Positions 46,734 through 56,224 of a DNA stretch of 64,000 nt are shown piece by piece (position 1 is the first letter of the stretch; every line of letters starts with the position of its first letter). The position numbers were made by a program, and so were the translations under genes. This stretch comes from Haliscomenobacter sp. (GTDB taxonomy: Bacteria > Bacteroidota > Bacteroidia > Chitinophagales > Saprospiraceae): positions 1 to 64,000 of the forward strand of contig JADJHZ010000006.1 of assembly GCA_016707205.1 (NCBI GenBank), given 5' to 3'. A model generated the notes under the pieces. The model saw only the letters and a program-made list of their open reading frames with translations, made no database searches and was not told the DNA's origin.

Positions 46734-48044
46734 ATGGAGGAGATTCAGTCCATCAAACAGCGTTTTGGAATCGTCGGCCAATCCGTCCAACTGGACAGGG
46801 CCCTGCGAACAGCGCTCCGGGTTGCCTCCACCGATTTGAGCGTGCTGATCATGGGAGAAAGCGGTGTGGGGAAAGAGATTTTCTCCAAAATCATCCATTC
46901 CAGCAGCCCCAGGAAACATGCCAAGTCCATTGCCATCAACTGCGGCGCTATCCCGGAGGGCACGATCAATTCCGAATTGTTCGGGCATGAAAAAGGCGCA
47001 TTTACCGGCGCTGCAGGCGAACGAAAGGGGTACTTCGAAACCTATAACGGAGGCACGATTTTCCTGGACGAAATCGGAGAAATGCCCACGGACACGCAGG
47101 CTTACCTTCTGCGGGTGCTCGAAACCGGGGAATTCATCCGCGTAGGTTCAAGCCAGGTCCTCAAAACGAACGTCCGGATCATCGCCGCCACCAACGTCGA
47201 TTTGGAAGAGCTGATCAAAAAAAACAAATTCCGGGAGGATCTGTACTACCGCTTGAATACCATCTCGATCAAAGTGCCTGCCTTGCGGGAACGCAAGGAG
47301 GACATCTATATGCTGTTTCGAAAATTCTCCATCGATTTCGCCGAACGGTATCATTTTGCACCGATCCAGTTGGACCCGGAAGCCCGCATAATCCTGGAGG
47401 CGTACCACTGGCCAGGAAATGTCCGGGAACTGAAAAATATCGCCGAAAAGGTGTCCATCCTTTCCGAAGACCGGAAATTGACAGCAGAAAAGTTGGCGGA
47501 GTTCCTTCCTAATTTCAGAGAGCGCACGATGTCTTTACTTCCTCAGCCCCATCTCGAGCCGGCGGGTTTGCAGGAACGAGAAATTCTTTACAAACTGCTC
47601 TTCGACATGAAGGGCGACCTTAACGATTTAAAAAAGCTGGTGCTCGGCCTGATTCGCAGCAATGACCTGCGGATGCCCGACTCCCGCTCCCTGAAAACCC
47701 TGGAACCCGCCTTGCCGGTTGTCGAAGGCCTTTTGCCCTCTATTCCAGAAACTTCAAACCGCCTTTCCGAGTCCGGGGAGGAAGAGGACTCTGCCGGAGA
47801 ACTCCTTCATCACCAGCATATACAACTCAAACCCGTGATCCTACCCGTTCAACACGACCAGTCCGGATTGGTGAAAATGAGCAAAGCCGAGGTCGTCGAC
47901 GACAACCTTCGCCTGGAGGATCACGAAAAACAACTGATTCAGCGCGCTTTGCGAAAATTCAACGGCAGGCGGAAAGAAGCAGCTCAAGAGTTGGGGATAT
48001 CCGAACGCACCCTTTACCGCAAGATCCGCCAATACAATCTTTAA
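46734..48044 (+). CDS. Sigma-54 interacting transcriptional activator without receiver domain
   Basis: 436 residues. The AAA+ domain starts almost at the N-terminus: Walker A GESGVGKE near residue 40, the sigma-54-contact GAFTGA near residue 91, Walker B GGTIFLDEIGEMP near residue 105, and arginine fingers in FREDLYYRLN. A long acidic linker (about 255-390) precedes a Fis-type HTH (KEAAQELGISERTLYRKIRQY). With no receiver or other N-terminal sensor, its control must be by level, partner proteins or the linker. In Bacteroidota the gene sits between miaB and lptE, often upstream of secG-groESL. Confidence 0.93.
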   Translation: MEEIQSIKQRFGIVGQSVQLDRALRTALRVASTDLSVLIMGESGVGKEIFSKIIHSSSPRKHAKSIAINCGAIPEGTINSELFGHEKGAFTGAAGERKGYFETYNGGTIFLDEIGEMPTDTQAYLLRVLETGEFIRVGSSQVLKTNVRIIAATNVDLEELIKKNKFREDLYYRLNTISIKVPALRERKEDIYMLFRKFSIDFAERYHFAPIQLDPEARIILEAYHWPGNVRELKNIAEKVSILSEDRKLTAEKLAEFLPNFRERTMSLLPQPHLEPAGLQEREILYKLLFDMKGDLNDLKKLVLGLIRSNDLRMPDSRSLKTLEPALPVVEGLLPSIPETSNRLSESGEEEDSAGELLHHQHIQLKPVILPVQHDQSGLVKMSKAEVVDDNLRLEDHEKQLIQRALRKFNGRRKEAAQELGISERTLYRKIRQYNL

Positions 48045-48075
48045 TCGCCACTTATTAATCGCTGAACGCCAGCCC

Positions 48076-48585
48076 ATGCGACGTACTGCTTTCTTTTTCC
48101 GTCTTCTTTTGTTGCTCCTTCCGGCTATGTTTTTCCAGGGATGTTACTCTTTCCGGGGAGTCAGCCTGGACCCCTTGATCCAATCGTATTATATTACCCC
48201 TTTTGTCAATAACGCCGAAAACGCCCTCCCCTCCCTGGCCCAAACCCTGGAAGATGCCCTGCGGGAAAAGATCCGTACCGAATCCAGACTGGTGTACAAC
48301 GACTCCGAACCAGACATCGAATTCCGGGGAACCCTGGTCGATTTCCGCATCACCGCCGAAGCGCCGCGTACCGGGGAGGTGACCGCCATTAACCGCCTTA
48401 CGATCACGCTGGCGATCGAATACTTCAATAACCAGACCGACAAACAGGTTTGGAAACGGAATTTCTCCTTCTTCTACGATTTCCCTTCCGACCGGGATTT
48501 TTCTTCCATCGAATCCGACGCGCTGCGCACCATCAGCAACCAATTAATGGAAGATATCTTCAATGCGGCCTTTTCCGATTGGTAA
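48076..48585 (+). CDS. lptE: LptE family lipoprotein
   Basis: 169 residues. Lipoprotein signal FRLLLLLLPAMFFQGC, lipidated Cys near residue 23. LPS-assembly LptE-like core: YSFRGVSLDPLIQSYYITPFVNNAENA, then the LAQTLEDALREKI strand-helix. It plugs LptD in LPS insertion into the outer membrane. It follows the sigma-54 activator by 31 bp and ends 3 bp before the convergent acetoacetate-CoA ligase stop. Confidence 0.88.
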   Translation: MRRTAFFFRLLLLLLPAMFFQGCYSFRGVSLDPLIQSYYITPFVNNAENALPSLAQTLEDALREKIRTESRLVYNDSEPDIEFRGTLVDFRITAEAPRTGEVTAINRLTITLAIEYFNNQTDKQVWKRNFSFFYDFPSDRDFSSIESDALRTISNQLMEDIFNAAFSDW

Positions 48586-48588
48586 GGG

Positions 48589-50568
48589 TCAGAAGCCTTT
48601 GTCGCGGAATGCGACAAAAAAATCCAGACTTTGGGGGTTGCGCATGGAATCCGGATTCGCAGCCTGGCTGATGCCGATGCCCATCAGGATTTTTTTCACC
48701 GGGGTTTCCATTTTCTTCCCGCTGATCGTATAGGGAATATCCGGCGCCGCAAGGATGGCATCCGGAACGTGCCGGGGGGAAAAATCCGACCGGAGTTGCT
48801 GGCGAATCGCCGCTTTCAGATGTTCGTCCAATACGGCGCCTTCGACGAGGACGACAAAAAGAGGCATGAGCTCTTTTCCTCCGGGCAGCTCCAGGTGCAC
48901 CACCAGGCTATCCCGAATCTCCGGGATCTTATCGACAGACCGGTAAATTTCGGCGGTGCCGATCCGTACACCCTGCCGGTTGAGGGTAGCGTCGGACCGC
49001 CCGTAAATGACCAGGGAGTCCCGTTCGGTGATTTCCACCCAATCGCCGTGCCTCCAAAGCCCCGGATACATTTCAAAATAGCTTTCGCGGTAGCGCTGGT
49101 TTTCGGGGTCATTCCAGAAAAAAATCGGCATGGAGGGCATCGGTTTGGTAATAACCATCTCCCCTACCTGTCCCAGAACGGGGTGGCCAAAGTCGTCAAA
49201 AGCATACAAGGCACAGCCCAGAGCCCGGCATTGAATCTCCCCCTGGTAAACCGGTTCCCAAGGGCATCCGCCCACGAACGCCGTGCATACATCAGTGCCC
49301 CCGCTCATGGAGCACAGCCAAACGTCTGGCTTCACCTTTTCTTTGACGTAAGCGAATGCCTCCGGAGGCAAGGGAGATCCGGTCGATCCGATCGACCGAA
49401 GCGAAGAAAGCGCATGACTCTTCCCCGGCGTAACCCCATCCTTCATACACGCTCCCAGATACGGAGCGCTGGCGCCAAAATGGCTGATCCCAGCCCTGGA
49501 GGCCAGATCCCAAAGTACGTCCAGGGTGGGATACCCCGGACTCCCGTCGTAAAGAACAATGACAGCCCCCAAAAGCAAGGCTGCCTGAACAAAGTTCCAC
49601 ATCATCCACCCCGTAGTCGTATACCAGAAAAACCGTTCCCCCGGATGCACATCGTTGTGAAAAGCCAGATATTTGTAATGCTCCAGCAAGACGCCGCCAT
49701 GCCCGTGGGTAATAGCCTTGGGCAACCCGGTGGTTCCGGAAGAATACAAAACCCATATGGGATGATCGAATGGAAGCGGCATAAAGGAGAGCACGGCATT
49801 TTTTTCCTCCAAAACCTCCTCCCAGTATACGTGCGGACAGGCCAGGGAATGATGCGTTCCTTCTTCCAGATACGGGATTAAAATCACCTGCTCCAGGCCT
49901 GGTAGCCCGCCGGCCAGACGGTCCACCTCTTCCAACCTGGAAAATCGCTTTCCTCCATAAACGTACCCATCCACGGCAATCAATACCTTGGGCTTGATCT
50001 GCCGGAAGCGGTCCAGGACGCTATTCACCCCAAAATCCGGAGAGCAACTCGACCAGACTGCCCCGATGGAACAACAGGCAAGAAAAGCCGCCGTCGCTTC
50101 GGGAATATTTGGAAGGTAGGCCGCCACCCGATCTCCGGCCTGGATTCCCTGCCGTTTAAACCAGGAAGCCAAGGTGGCTACTTGAATTTTAAGTTCGGCC
50201 CAGGAGACCGCCCTTCCCTCCGGAAACCGTTCGGATTGAAACAAAATGGCCGGGCGGTCATCCGAAGCGGCGCGAAAAACATGTTCCGCGTAGTTCAATG
50301 TACTGCCGGGAAACCATTTGGCTCCGGGCATCGAGGCATCTTCCAGGACACGCCGGTAAGGCGTATGACTTTGAATTCCGAAATACTGCCAGATGCTTTC
50401 CCAAAAGGGTTCAGGATGATTTACCGACCACTCCCATAGCTGCCGGTATTGCTGGAATTCCAATCCTTTTTCCCTTTGAAGCCATAGGCTATAGTGGGTG
50501 AGATTGGATTCCCTGATAAAAGGCTCCGAAGGAGACCAAACCAGCGGAGGAAGCGAACGGGTTCCCAT
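48589..50568 (-). CDS. Acetoacetate-CoA ligase
   Basis: 659 residues, the full length for AacS. ANL-superfamily adenylating enzyme: the AMP-binding P-loop YSSGTTGLPKAITHGHGG near residue 278, YTTTGWMMWNF, and the C-terminal lid GRSDATLNRQGVRIG with the catalytic Lys in SGKKMETPVKK. Activates acetoacetate, so it could use the product of the HMG-CoA lyase at 17 kb. Intact. Confidence 0.94.
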   Translation of the reverse strand: MGTRSLPPLVWSPSEPFIRESNLTHYSLWLQREKGLEFQQYRQLWEWSVNHPEPFWESIWQYFGIQSHTPYRRVLEDASMPGAKWFPGSTLNYAEHVFRAASDDRPAILFQSERFPEGRAVSWAELKIQVATLASWFKRQGIQAGDRVAAYLPNIPEATAAFLACCSIGAVWSSCSPDFGVNSVLDRFRQIKPKVLIAVDGYVYGGKRFSRLEEVDRLAGGLPGLEQVILIPYLEEGTHHSLACPHVYWEEVLEEKNAVLSFMPLPFDHPIWVLYSSGTTGLPKAITHGHGGVLLEHYKYLAFHNDVHPGERFFWYTTTGWMMWNFVQAALLLGAVIVLYDGSPGYPTLDVLWDLASRAGISHFGASAPYLGACMKDGVTPGKSHALSSLRSIGSTGSPLPPEAFAYVKEKVKPDVWLCSMSGGTDVCTAFVGGCPWEPVYQGEIQCRALGCALYAFDDFGHPVLGQVGEMVITKPMPSMPIFFWNDPENQRYRESYFEMYPGLWRHGDWVEITERDSLVIYGRSDATLNRQGVRIGTAEIYRSVDKIPEIRDSLVVHLELPGGKELMPLFVVLVEGAVLDEHLKAAIRQQLRSDFSPRHVPDAILAAPDIPYTISGKKMETPVKKILMGIGISQAANPDSMRNPQSLDFFVAFRDKGF

Positions 50569-50748
50569 AAGCGCTTATTTCTTCTTCGGGAAAGATACAG
50601 ATTCTGTCCTAATGATGGAATAGGCTCAAAAAGCGGACCTCGTATGGAAATCCTCCCTGGCGCAGAAAAAATGGCCAAAGACTTCCGTTCGGGTAATTCT
50701 TTTCGAACCCCGCGATTTCGTATTATTGCTTCACAAAGCCGTTTGTCC

Positions 50749-53049
50749 ATGATCCTGTCCCAAAAGATCGCCGGTATTCTTGCCGTCTTGGTCCTCACTG
50801 GCGCCCTGATCGCCTTGCGTTTCCCAGACTTCCTCGCCTCTAAAAAAGGAATGGTAGTCGAGCCCTATGGCGATGGGTTCAAAGCCTATATGTCGCCCAT
50901 TTACCACGCGGGCTACGACAGCACCTTTTCCCACTTTGGGGGCATGCATTATCCTTACGGCGATCATCTGGTTATGTCTGATCCTCAGCCTATTCTGGCC
51001 AATAGCTTAAAGCTTTTCTTTGAACCAGGGGATCAACTGGTTCGGATAGGGATCACATGGACGCACTACCTGATGCTGCTCTCCATTATGGGCAGCGCTT
51101 TATTCCTTTTTCTTTTATTGCGAGAGCTGGAGCTTCCCATAGGGTATTCGGTATGGATTGCTGCAGGGTTGAGTTTTATGGCGCCGATGGTGGCCCGGAT
51201 GGCCTATCATTTTGGACTAGCCCAGCCTGCAGCCGTTCCGGTCGTCTTATATTTGCTGTTGCGCTTCCACCAAAACCGGCGATGGTTAACGAGCGTTGCA
51301 ACTGGTTTTTCCGTGCTGTTGTTTTCACTTTTCCATCTCCACTATTTTGGGCTTTTGGCGTTAACCATCTCGTTATTTTTTCTTTTGGAATTCCTCCGGG
51401 AAATTTCCTGGAGGAACCTGGCTTTGCTTGCAGGTCATTATGGGGTTCAGGTAGGGGCGCCGCTGCTGCTCCTCTTTACCTGGCTATATGGGGGCCAGCC
51501 GGTGGACGACCGGTCCTCCCAGCCTTGGGGGTTTCTTAATTACCGGGCGAAGCTGGATGGGGTTTTTGCCTCTATGGACCAGCCGCATTTCCGGTTTGCC
51601 GATCACTGGCTTACGCCGTTTCGGTCTTTGGACGGGGAGGCGACGAACTATATCGGATTGGTTGCAGCGGGCGGCTTCTTTTTATTGCTTTGGCGGATTA
51701 TCCGAACGCGGGGAACAACCCCCTTGCTTCCGGATACCGTCCCCTACCGCGTATTTCTCACCCATCTTTTTTGGGCGGGAACCATTTTGCTGATTTTTTC
51801 GCTTGGGTTTCCTTTTGTTATTCCCGGAATGGAACGGTTGCTGAAATACCTGGGGCCGTTGCAGCAATTTCGCGCTTTGGGCCGTTTTTCCTGGTTGTTT
51901 TTCTACACCTCCAATATCGTGGCCTTTGCGTGGGCATGGCATACCTGGAATAAAAAGAAATGGGGTATGCCTGTTCTTGCCCTTGTTTTGGGTCTTGAAG
52001 CCTTCTTTTTCATCCAGCACAGGGATTTGAGGCTCGACCTCGTTCCCGGCCTGAAGGAGGACATGCCGCTCACCCAGAAAGCGTTTCTGAATCCGGCCGA
52101 TTATCAGGCCAGCCTGACCATCCCTTTTTTCCATCTGGGCAGCGAAAACTTCTGGTGGGAGCCGGAAGGATTCATCCAACAGGAGGCCATGGTGCTGGCT
52201 ATGCGAACGGGAATTCCGATGATGAACGCCATGATGTCGCGCACCTCTCTACGTCAGACGTACAACCTGTTGCAACTGGTTTCCGAGCCGTACCGAAGGC
52301 CGGCCGTGCTGGAGGATCTGCCGTCGCAAAAACCGCTTTTATTGCTTCGGGATGAAGAGCGGTTTGTTGGGCAGGCGCCCCGTTGGGAACATTTTGCTGA
52401 TACGTCTTCGGGCATGGAATGGGTGTATGCCAAAGAACGGCTCAAAGTGTTCGCCCTTCCCCTTTCTTTTTTTGAAAAAAGCCTGGAACGGCGCAGAAAA
52501 AGCGTACTGGACGAAATGAATGCTGGTCATTTAGCCGAACAGAACGGGTACCTGGTTTCCGACAGCCTGGCGCCATTTGTCCGGGTCGGCTGGGATGAAA
52601 CGGGAAGCGAAAACGGCTACCATGGGAAAGGCGGGTTTACCGGGATTATGAAAAACGCCAATACGGTCTTCGAAGGCCCATTAGCTAGCGCTACCGATGG
52701 CCAACCCATGGTCTTTTCCATCTGGATGTTCCTCCGGGAAGACTTAAGGCCAAGGACCGATCTGATACTTGAGGAGTTGGACCCCGGCAATAGGGGATCC
52801 ATTCAACGGATGGCCGTCCAGGTCCATACCTGGGCCACCGTTTTCGATCCCAATGGATGGGCCCTCATTGAAATCCCGTTCACGCAAACCAAAGCAAATT
52901 CCATTATCCGGGCGACCTTCCAAAACAAATCGATGGGCAATGCTCCCCTCTTTCTGGATGAACTGCTGATACGCCCCGAGCGCACGCATGTTTATCGCCG
53001 GCAAAACGGATTTTTCTGGAAAGACAACCGGTTTTATCCGGAACCATAA
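50749..53049 (+). CDS. Large multi-span membrane protein, GT-C/YfhO-like, unknown
   Basis: 766 residues. Around ten hydrophobic segments in the first ~430 residues, then a C-terminal extracytosolic region of about 330 residues with beta-rich character. An early loop with acidic residues (GDGFKAYMSPIYHAG, HYPYGDHLVMSDPQP) could be the catalytic first loop of a lipid-linked GT-C glycosyltransferase, but no full family signature is visible. The ATG at 50749 begins the first membrane segment; in-frame starts exist at 50644 and 50671. Function unknown. Confidence 0.7.
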   Translation: MILSQKIAGILAVLVLTGALIALRFPDFLASKKGMVVEPYGDGFKAYMSPIYHAGYDSTFSHFGGMHYPYGDHLVMSDPQPILANSLKLFFEPGDQLVRIGITWTHYLMLLSIMGSALFLFLLLRELELPIGYSVWIAAGLSFMAPMVARMAYHFGLAQPAAVPVVLYLLLRFHQNRRWLTSVATGFSVLLFSLFHLHYFGLLALTISLFFLLEFLREISWRNLALLAGHYGVQVGAPLLLLFTWLYGGQPVDDRSSQPWGFLNYRAKLDGVFASMDQPHFRFADHWLTPFRSLDGEATNYIGLVAAGGFFLLLWRIIRTRGTTPLLPDTVPYRVFLTHLFWAGTILLIFSLGFPFVIPGMERLLKYLGPLQQFRALGRFSWLFFYTSNIVAFAWAWHTWNKKKWGMPVLALVLGLEAFFFIQHRDLRLDLVPGLKEDMPLTQKAFLNPADYQASLTIPFFHLGSENFWWEPEGFIQQEAMVLAMRTGIPMMNAMMSRTSLRQTYNLLQLVSEPYRRPAVLEDLPSQKPLLLLRDEERFVGQAPRWEHFADTSSGMEWVYAKERLKVFALPLSFFEKSLERRRKSVLDEMNAGHLAEQNGYLVSDSLAPFVRVGWDETGSENGYHGKGGFTGIMKNANTVFEGPLASATDGQPMVFSIWMFLREDLRPRTDLILEELDPGNRGSIQRMAVQVHTWATVFDPNGWALIEIPFTQTKANSIIRATFQNKSMGNAPLFLDELLIRPERTHVYRRQNGFFWKDNRFYPEP

Positions 53050-53166
53050 ACGGATCACTTGACAGGCATAACCGGACGGCTTTATTCCCGTATACTCCGG
53101 AAATAAAGGAAATCATGTTTTTCTCCGAAAGGGGATTTATACCATCTCAAAAAAAGAAAAATCGCC

Positions 53167-53721
53167 ATGGATGGACTAACGGAGTATACCATCAAAAAAG
53201 GCAACCATTTCTGCTGGCCCAGAGTCCTCAAGGCGAGAAACCGCGTGAATGCCGTTTTTTGGAAAGTTGTGTTTGACAAAAACAGCAACTACAACCTGGG
53301 GAACAACGATCAGGAAGATTGGAACAAGGTACTTGGTCTCTATTTCAACTTCTTCAACCCCCGGGATAATACCGTCATGGTCGGATGGCGATACCGGCCC
53401 GACCGGGACCTTATCGAGCTGAATGCCTATTATCATCTAAACAAGCAGACCTACTACACCGAAAGCCTGATGCATATTCGGCGAGAAGAAGCCGTATATA
53501 TTGCTATCCGGATAGACTGGAGCGCCCGCAAGTACCTCGTCGTGATGGAATCGCCCAAGTCGGGCGCCAAAGCGCGCCATGAAATGCCCTTTGCGCATCC
53601 CGAAAAGCGTTTTTGGGAGATCAATTTCTACTTTGGCGGCAACCGGCCCAGCCCACAGGAGATCAGCATCCGGAAAGGGAATATCGGAGAGCGGGATTGG
53701 CCTAAAACGACGAAGACGTAG
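53167..53721 (+). CDS. Hypothetical protein
   Basis: 184 residues, no signal or membrane segment, rich in aromatics (many Trp and Tyr) and basic residues: HFCWPRVLKARNRVNAVFWKVVF, VMVGWRYRPDRDLIELNAYY, FYFGGNRPSPQEISI. Looks like a compact all-beta domain. No family recognised. The stop codon lies inside a 7-bp hairpin CGTAGCG/CGCTACG (53717-53735). Confidence 0.65.
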   Translation: MDGLTEYTIKKGNHFCWPRVLKARNRVNAVFWKVVFDKNSNYNLGNNDQEDWNKVLGLYFNFFNPRDNTVMVGWRYRPDRDLIELNAYYHLNKQTYYTESLMHIRREEAVYIAIRIDWSARKYLVVMESPKSGAKARHEMPFAHPEKRFWEINFYFGGNRPSPQEISIRKGNIGERDWPKTTKT

Positions 53722-53749
53722 CGGGGTACGCTACGCCTTCCTGGGTTAG

Positions 53750-53824
<75 letters not shown>

Positions 53825-53850
53825 ATATAGCCTTCTTTAAAAGGCGACTG

Positions 53851-53882
53851 CAAATATACGATCATTGCCGGTTTTATGCCAA
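53851..53882 (-). promoter_or_regulatory. tRNA-His promoter (TTG-N21-TATATTTG)
   Basis: On the minus strand TTG (53882-53880) and TATATTTG (53858-53851) are 21 nt apart, 26 bp before the tRNA. Same form as the other two tRNA promoters. Confidence 0.75.
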
Positions 53883-53933
53883 CATGCACACCTATTTTTT
53901 TAACAACGTACCCCGGCAGAAAAGTTCCCGAAA

Positions 53934-54452
53934 TTACTTGCGGGAGTTCTTTTTCTTCCTGCGGTTGTTGTTTTTCTCCCACTCGTATTTTTCACGCTTC
54001 CATAGGACGTACCGAAGGCTGATGCCCGTCTGGCTGTAAAAGGTTTTTTCACCTCCGCTAATGTTGATGGCGGGTTTGAAATCCCAGCTCAAATTGACTT
54101 TGCTGATGGTGATCTCTACCCCTGCCATGACGTCGATGCCGAAGGGATCCTTTAATTTTTCCGTACCAACCGCCTCGCTGGTCCAACCTTTGTGCACCCC
54201 GCCGCCGACATACAGGTTGAGATTTCGCACCACCAATGGCTGATGTACAACGCCCATGAGAGTCACGGCGGTTTCATCGCGCTGCAGGCTTGATTGGACG
54301 ATCAATTCTCCGGTAATATTCTCGTAAACGCGTTGCCGTACGGTCAGGCCCCAGTCGGTGCCCAGGCGAATCCCGGCGGCAGTGTTGTAAGATTGAGCAA
54401 AAGTTTGGACGCTCAACCCGGCAAATCCGATAAATAGCAACAAGTATTTCAT
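53934..54452 (-). CDS. Outer-membrane beta-barrel-like protein, unknown
   Basis: 172 residues. Signal peptide (YLLLFIGFAGLSVQTFAQ), then alternating amphipathic strands (AAGIRLGTDWGLTVRQRV, LYVGGGVHKGW, INISGGEKTF) ending in a very basic Asn/Arg/Lys tail. Size and pattern suit a small OmpW/OmpX-type barrel. ATG at 54452 begins the signal; the upstream extension to 54533 is not plausible. Confidence 0.7.
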   Translation of the reverse strand: MKYLLLFIGFAGLSVQTFAQSYNTAAGIRLGTDWGLTVRQRVYENITGELIVQSSLQRDETAVTLMGVVHQPLVVRNLNLYVGGGVHKGWTSEAVGTEKLKDPFGIDVMAGVEITISKVNLSWDFKPAINISGGEKTFYSQTGISLRYVLWKREKYEWEKNNNRRKKKNSRK

Positions 54453-54529
54453 GTTCAGCGAACGCCCACCTTCTCCGGCGTAGTGCCGGAGGCGAACATA
54501 TTGAGAAAATTTTAACATTTGAATCCAGG

Positions 54530-55414
54530 TCAATCGAAATCAAAGAAAGAATCGTATTGGTTGCGGTGTCCTGCTTCCCGAACCGGCGTCTTTATGGGCG
54601 CGTCCAGATCGAGGACATTTTCGTCGTCATTTGCCTGAAGCAACAAGGAGGACTTCTCCGCTCCGAGCAGGAGGGATTCGCCCTTTCTTTCCCATTCTTC
54701 CAGCATTTTGACTCCTTCTTCCTCGAAAATGCCGTTTTGGAGGTCGATCGATTCCATAAACTTGGAGGAAACGTGCATGAAATTCTCCATTTCACCCACT
54801 TTGCTGGCGACATCTTCGGTGATCGCTTCCATAGCTGCGTCGAACATGGCCCGTTTATCCGGGTCTCCACTCATGACGCTCATCGCCGAGCGCATGGCGC
54901 TATGGCTTGCATGGATGGCTTTGCGCTCCTGTTCCTTCACCATGACCTGATCCTGAATATCCTCCATGAGGACCTGGGAGTTTTCGTACATCTTCGTCAA
55001 CACGCGGTAAAGCACCTCCATTTTCCGGTACAGGTCTTCCAGGCGCATATTGGACTCCTGCAAACGCCCGGCTTTGCGTGATTTGAGGATCATCACGCTC
55101 TGTTTGTTGCTCGCTTTGGCTTCGCTGGCCAGGTTGAGATTGCTTTGGATTTCTTTTTTGTTGTTGTAGATGATCTCTTTCAGTTTATGCATCTGTCCCC
55201 GCAGCCTGCCGATCTGTTTGTTCATTTCCCGGAGGTTTTTCTGCAGGTTCTCCACATACCCTTTCAGGATGGCGATGGGATCTACCTTGACGAACAAGCT
55301 GGTGATGGACCGCATCAGGCTTTTGTGTCCGGCGATGATTGCTACGAGAAAAATAGCGCCGGTGACCCCTTCCGGGCGCTGCCAAAACGATTTTTTGGAT
55401 GATTCAGTAGTCAT
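54530..55414 (-). CDS. Membrane-anchored coiled-coil protein, unknown
   Basis: 294 residues. One hydrophobic segment near residues 17-42 (GVTGAIFLVAIIAGHKSL) is followed by a long alpha-helical, coiled-coil region (residues 50-180) with heptad-like Leu/Met spacing, and an acidic tail. General shape recalls PspA/IM30-type or toxic-anion-resistance proteins, but no family motif is visible. The gene upstream (55423-56070) is 8 bp away on the same strand. Confidence 0.65.
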   Translation of the reverse strand: MTTESSKKSFWQRPEGVTGAIFLVAIIAGHKSLMRSITSLFVKVDPIAILKGYVENLQKNLREMNKQIGRLRGQMHKLKEIIYNNKKEIQSNLNLASEAKASNKQSVMILKSRKAGRLQESNMRLEDLYRKMEVLYRVLTKMYENSQVLMEDIQDQVMVKEQERKAIHASHSAMRSAMSVMSGDPDKRAMFDAAMEAITEDVASKVGEMENFMHVSSKFMESIDLQNGIFEEEGVKMLEEWERKGESLLLGAEKSSLLLQANDDENVLDLDAPIKTPVREAGHRNQYDSFFDFD

Positions 55415-55422
55415 AAAAGTGC

Positions 55423-56070
55423 TTATTGGAGATAGGTATTGATTTTTTCCAGATCGGCCTGGATTTGATGCAGCAGTAGATGTTTGGCGGCGGCAAAATC
55501 TGCCTGAGTACCCTGAATAGTTTGTGCCGCTTGTTCTTTCTGCATCTGAATCTGGCCGATTTTGGCTTGAAGTTGAACGATTTGGTCCTGCAGGATCTGG
55601 ATTTGTTTGTTTTTTTCTTCCAGTTCCTTAGAGGAAGCAGCAATTCCCTGGGTTTTCGCCTCCACTTGAGAGGCGGTTTGCTTTCCTACCGCTTCCTGAA
55701 ACTTAACGGTTTCGTGCTCCAAAACGTTTAAATAATGGTTAGCAGAATCGGCAATCTGTTTTTTCGAGACCCCAAGGGTTTTGGCAACCGCAAAGGCCGA
55801 TTGATACCGCGTGGGTTCATCCATGGACATGTCCTGCAGCGATTGCAGGGATTTTCGGAATTCCAGATAATCGAACCCCTCCTGATTGTTCTTTTGGAAC
55901 GCCTCCAGAAGAATATCCAGGAACTTGGAAGGCGGCCCGGATGCGGGAACAGGGCGTTCTGGCGCCGGTTCCACTTCCCCCCGGGGCTTGCCAATAAGAG
56001 GCGCTGGGCGCTGGGCAACCTCTTCTTCGACGACAAACAGACGTTTCAGGCTTTTCAGGACATCCTTCAT
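55423..56070 (-). CDS. Coiled-coil protein, unknown, operon with the membrane coiled coil
   Basis: 215 residues. An N-terminal Pro/Glu-rich linker (about 18-48), a helical domain of about 75 residues (FLDILLEAFQKNNQEGFDYLEFRKSL), then a heptad coiled coil from 140 to the end rich in Gln, Glu and Ile. No membrane segment. Translated just before the membrane coiled-coil gene, so the two products probably interact, the helical tails being the obvious contact. No family recognised. Confidence 0.68.
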   Translation of the reverse strand: MKDVLKSLKRLFVVEEEVAQRPAPLIGKPRGEVEPAPERPVPASGPPSKFLDILLEAFQKNNQEGFDYLEFRKSLQSLQDMSMDEPTRYQSAFAVAKTLGVSKKQIADSANHYLNVLEHETVKFQEAVGKQTASQVEAKTQGIAASSKELEEKNKQIQILQDQIVQLQAKIGQIQMQKEQAAQTIQGTQADFAAAKHLLLHQIQADLEKINTYLQ

Positions 56071-56224
56071 TTGCTTCCCAATTTGGGACGCAAATTAACA
56101 AAAAGGCCGCATACATGTTGGCTCTATCCATCTTCCTTTTCGATGACCCCTGGAAATACTCCCCTGGAATTGGTATATTTTGCGGATATAGGGGTTATTT
56201 TGTGCCCTGCCAAATAAACCATGT

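Noticed and set aside
53059..53064. TTGACA as a -35 box for the gene at 53167
   Set aside because: No partner -10 box at 16-18 nt, and Bacteroidota primary promoters do not use this element.
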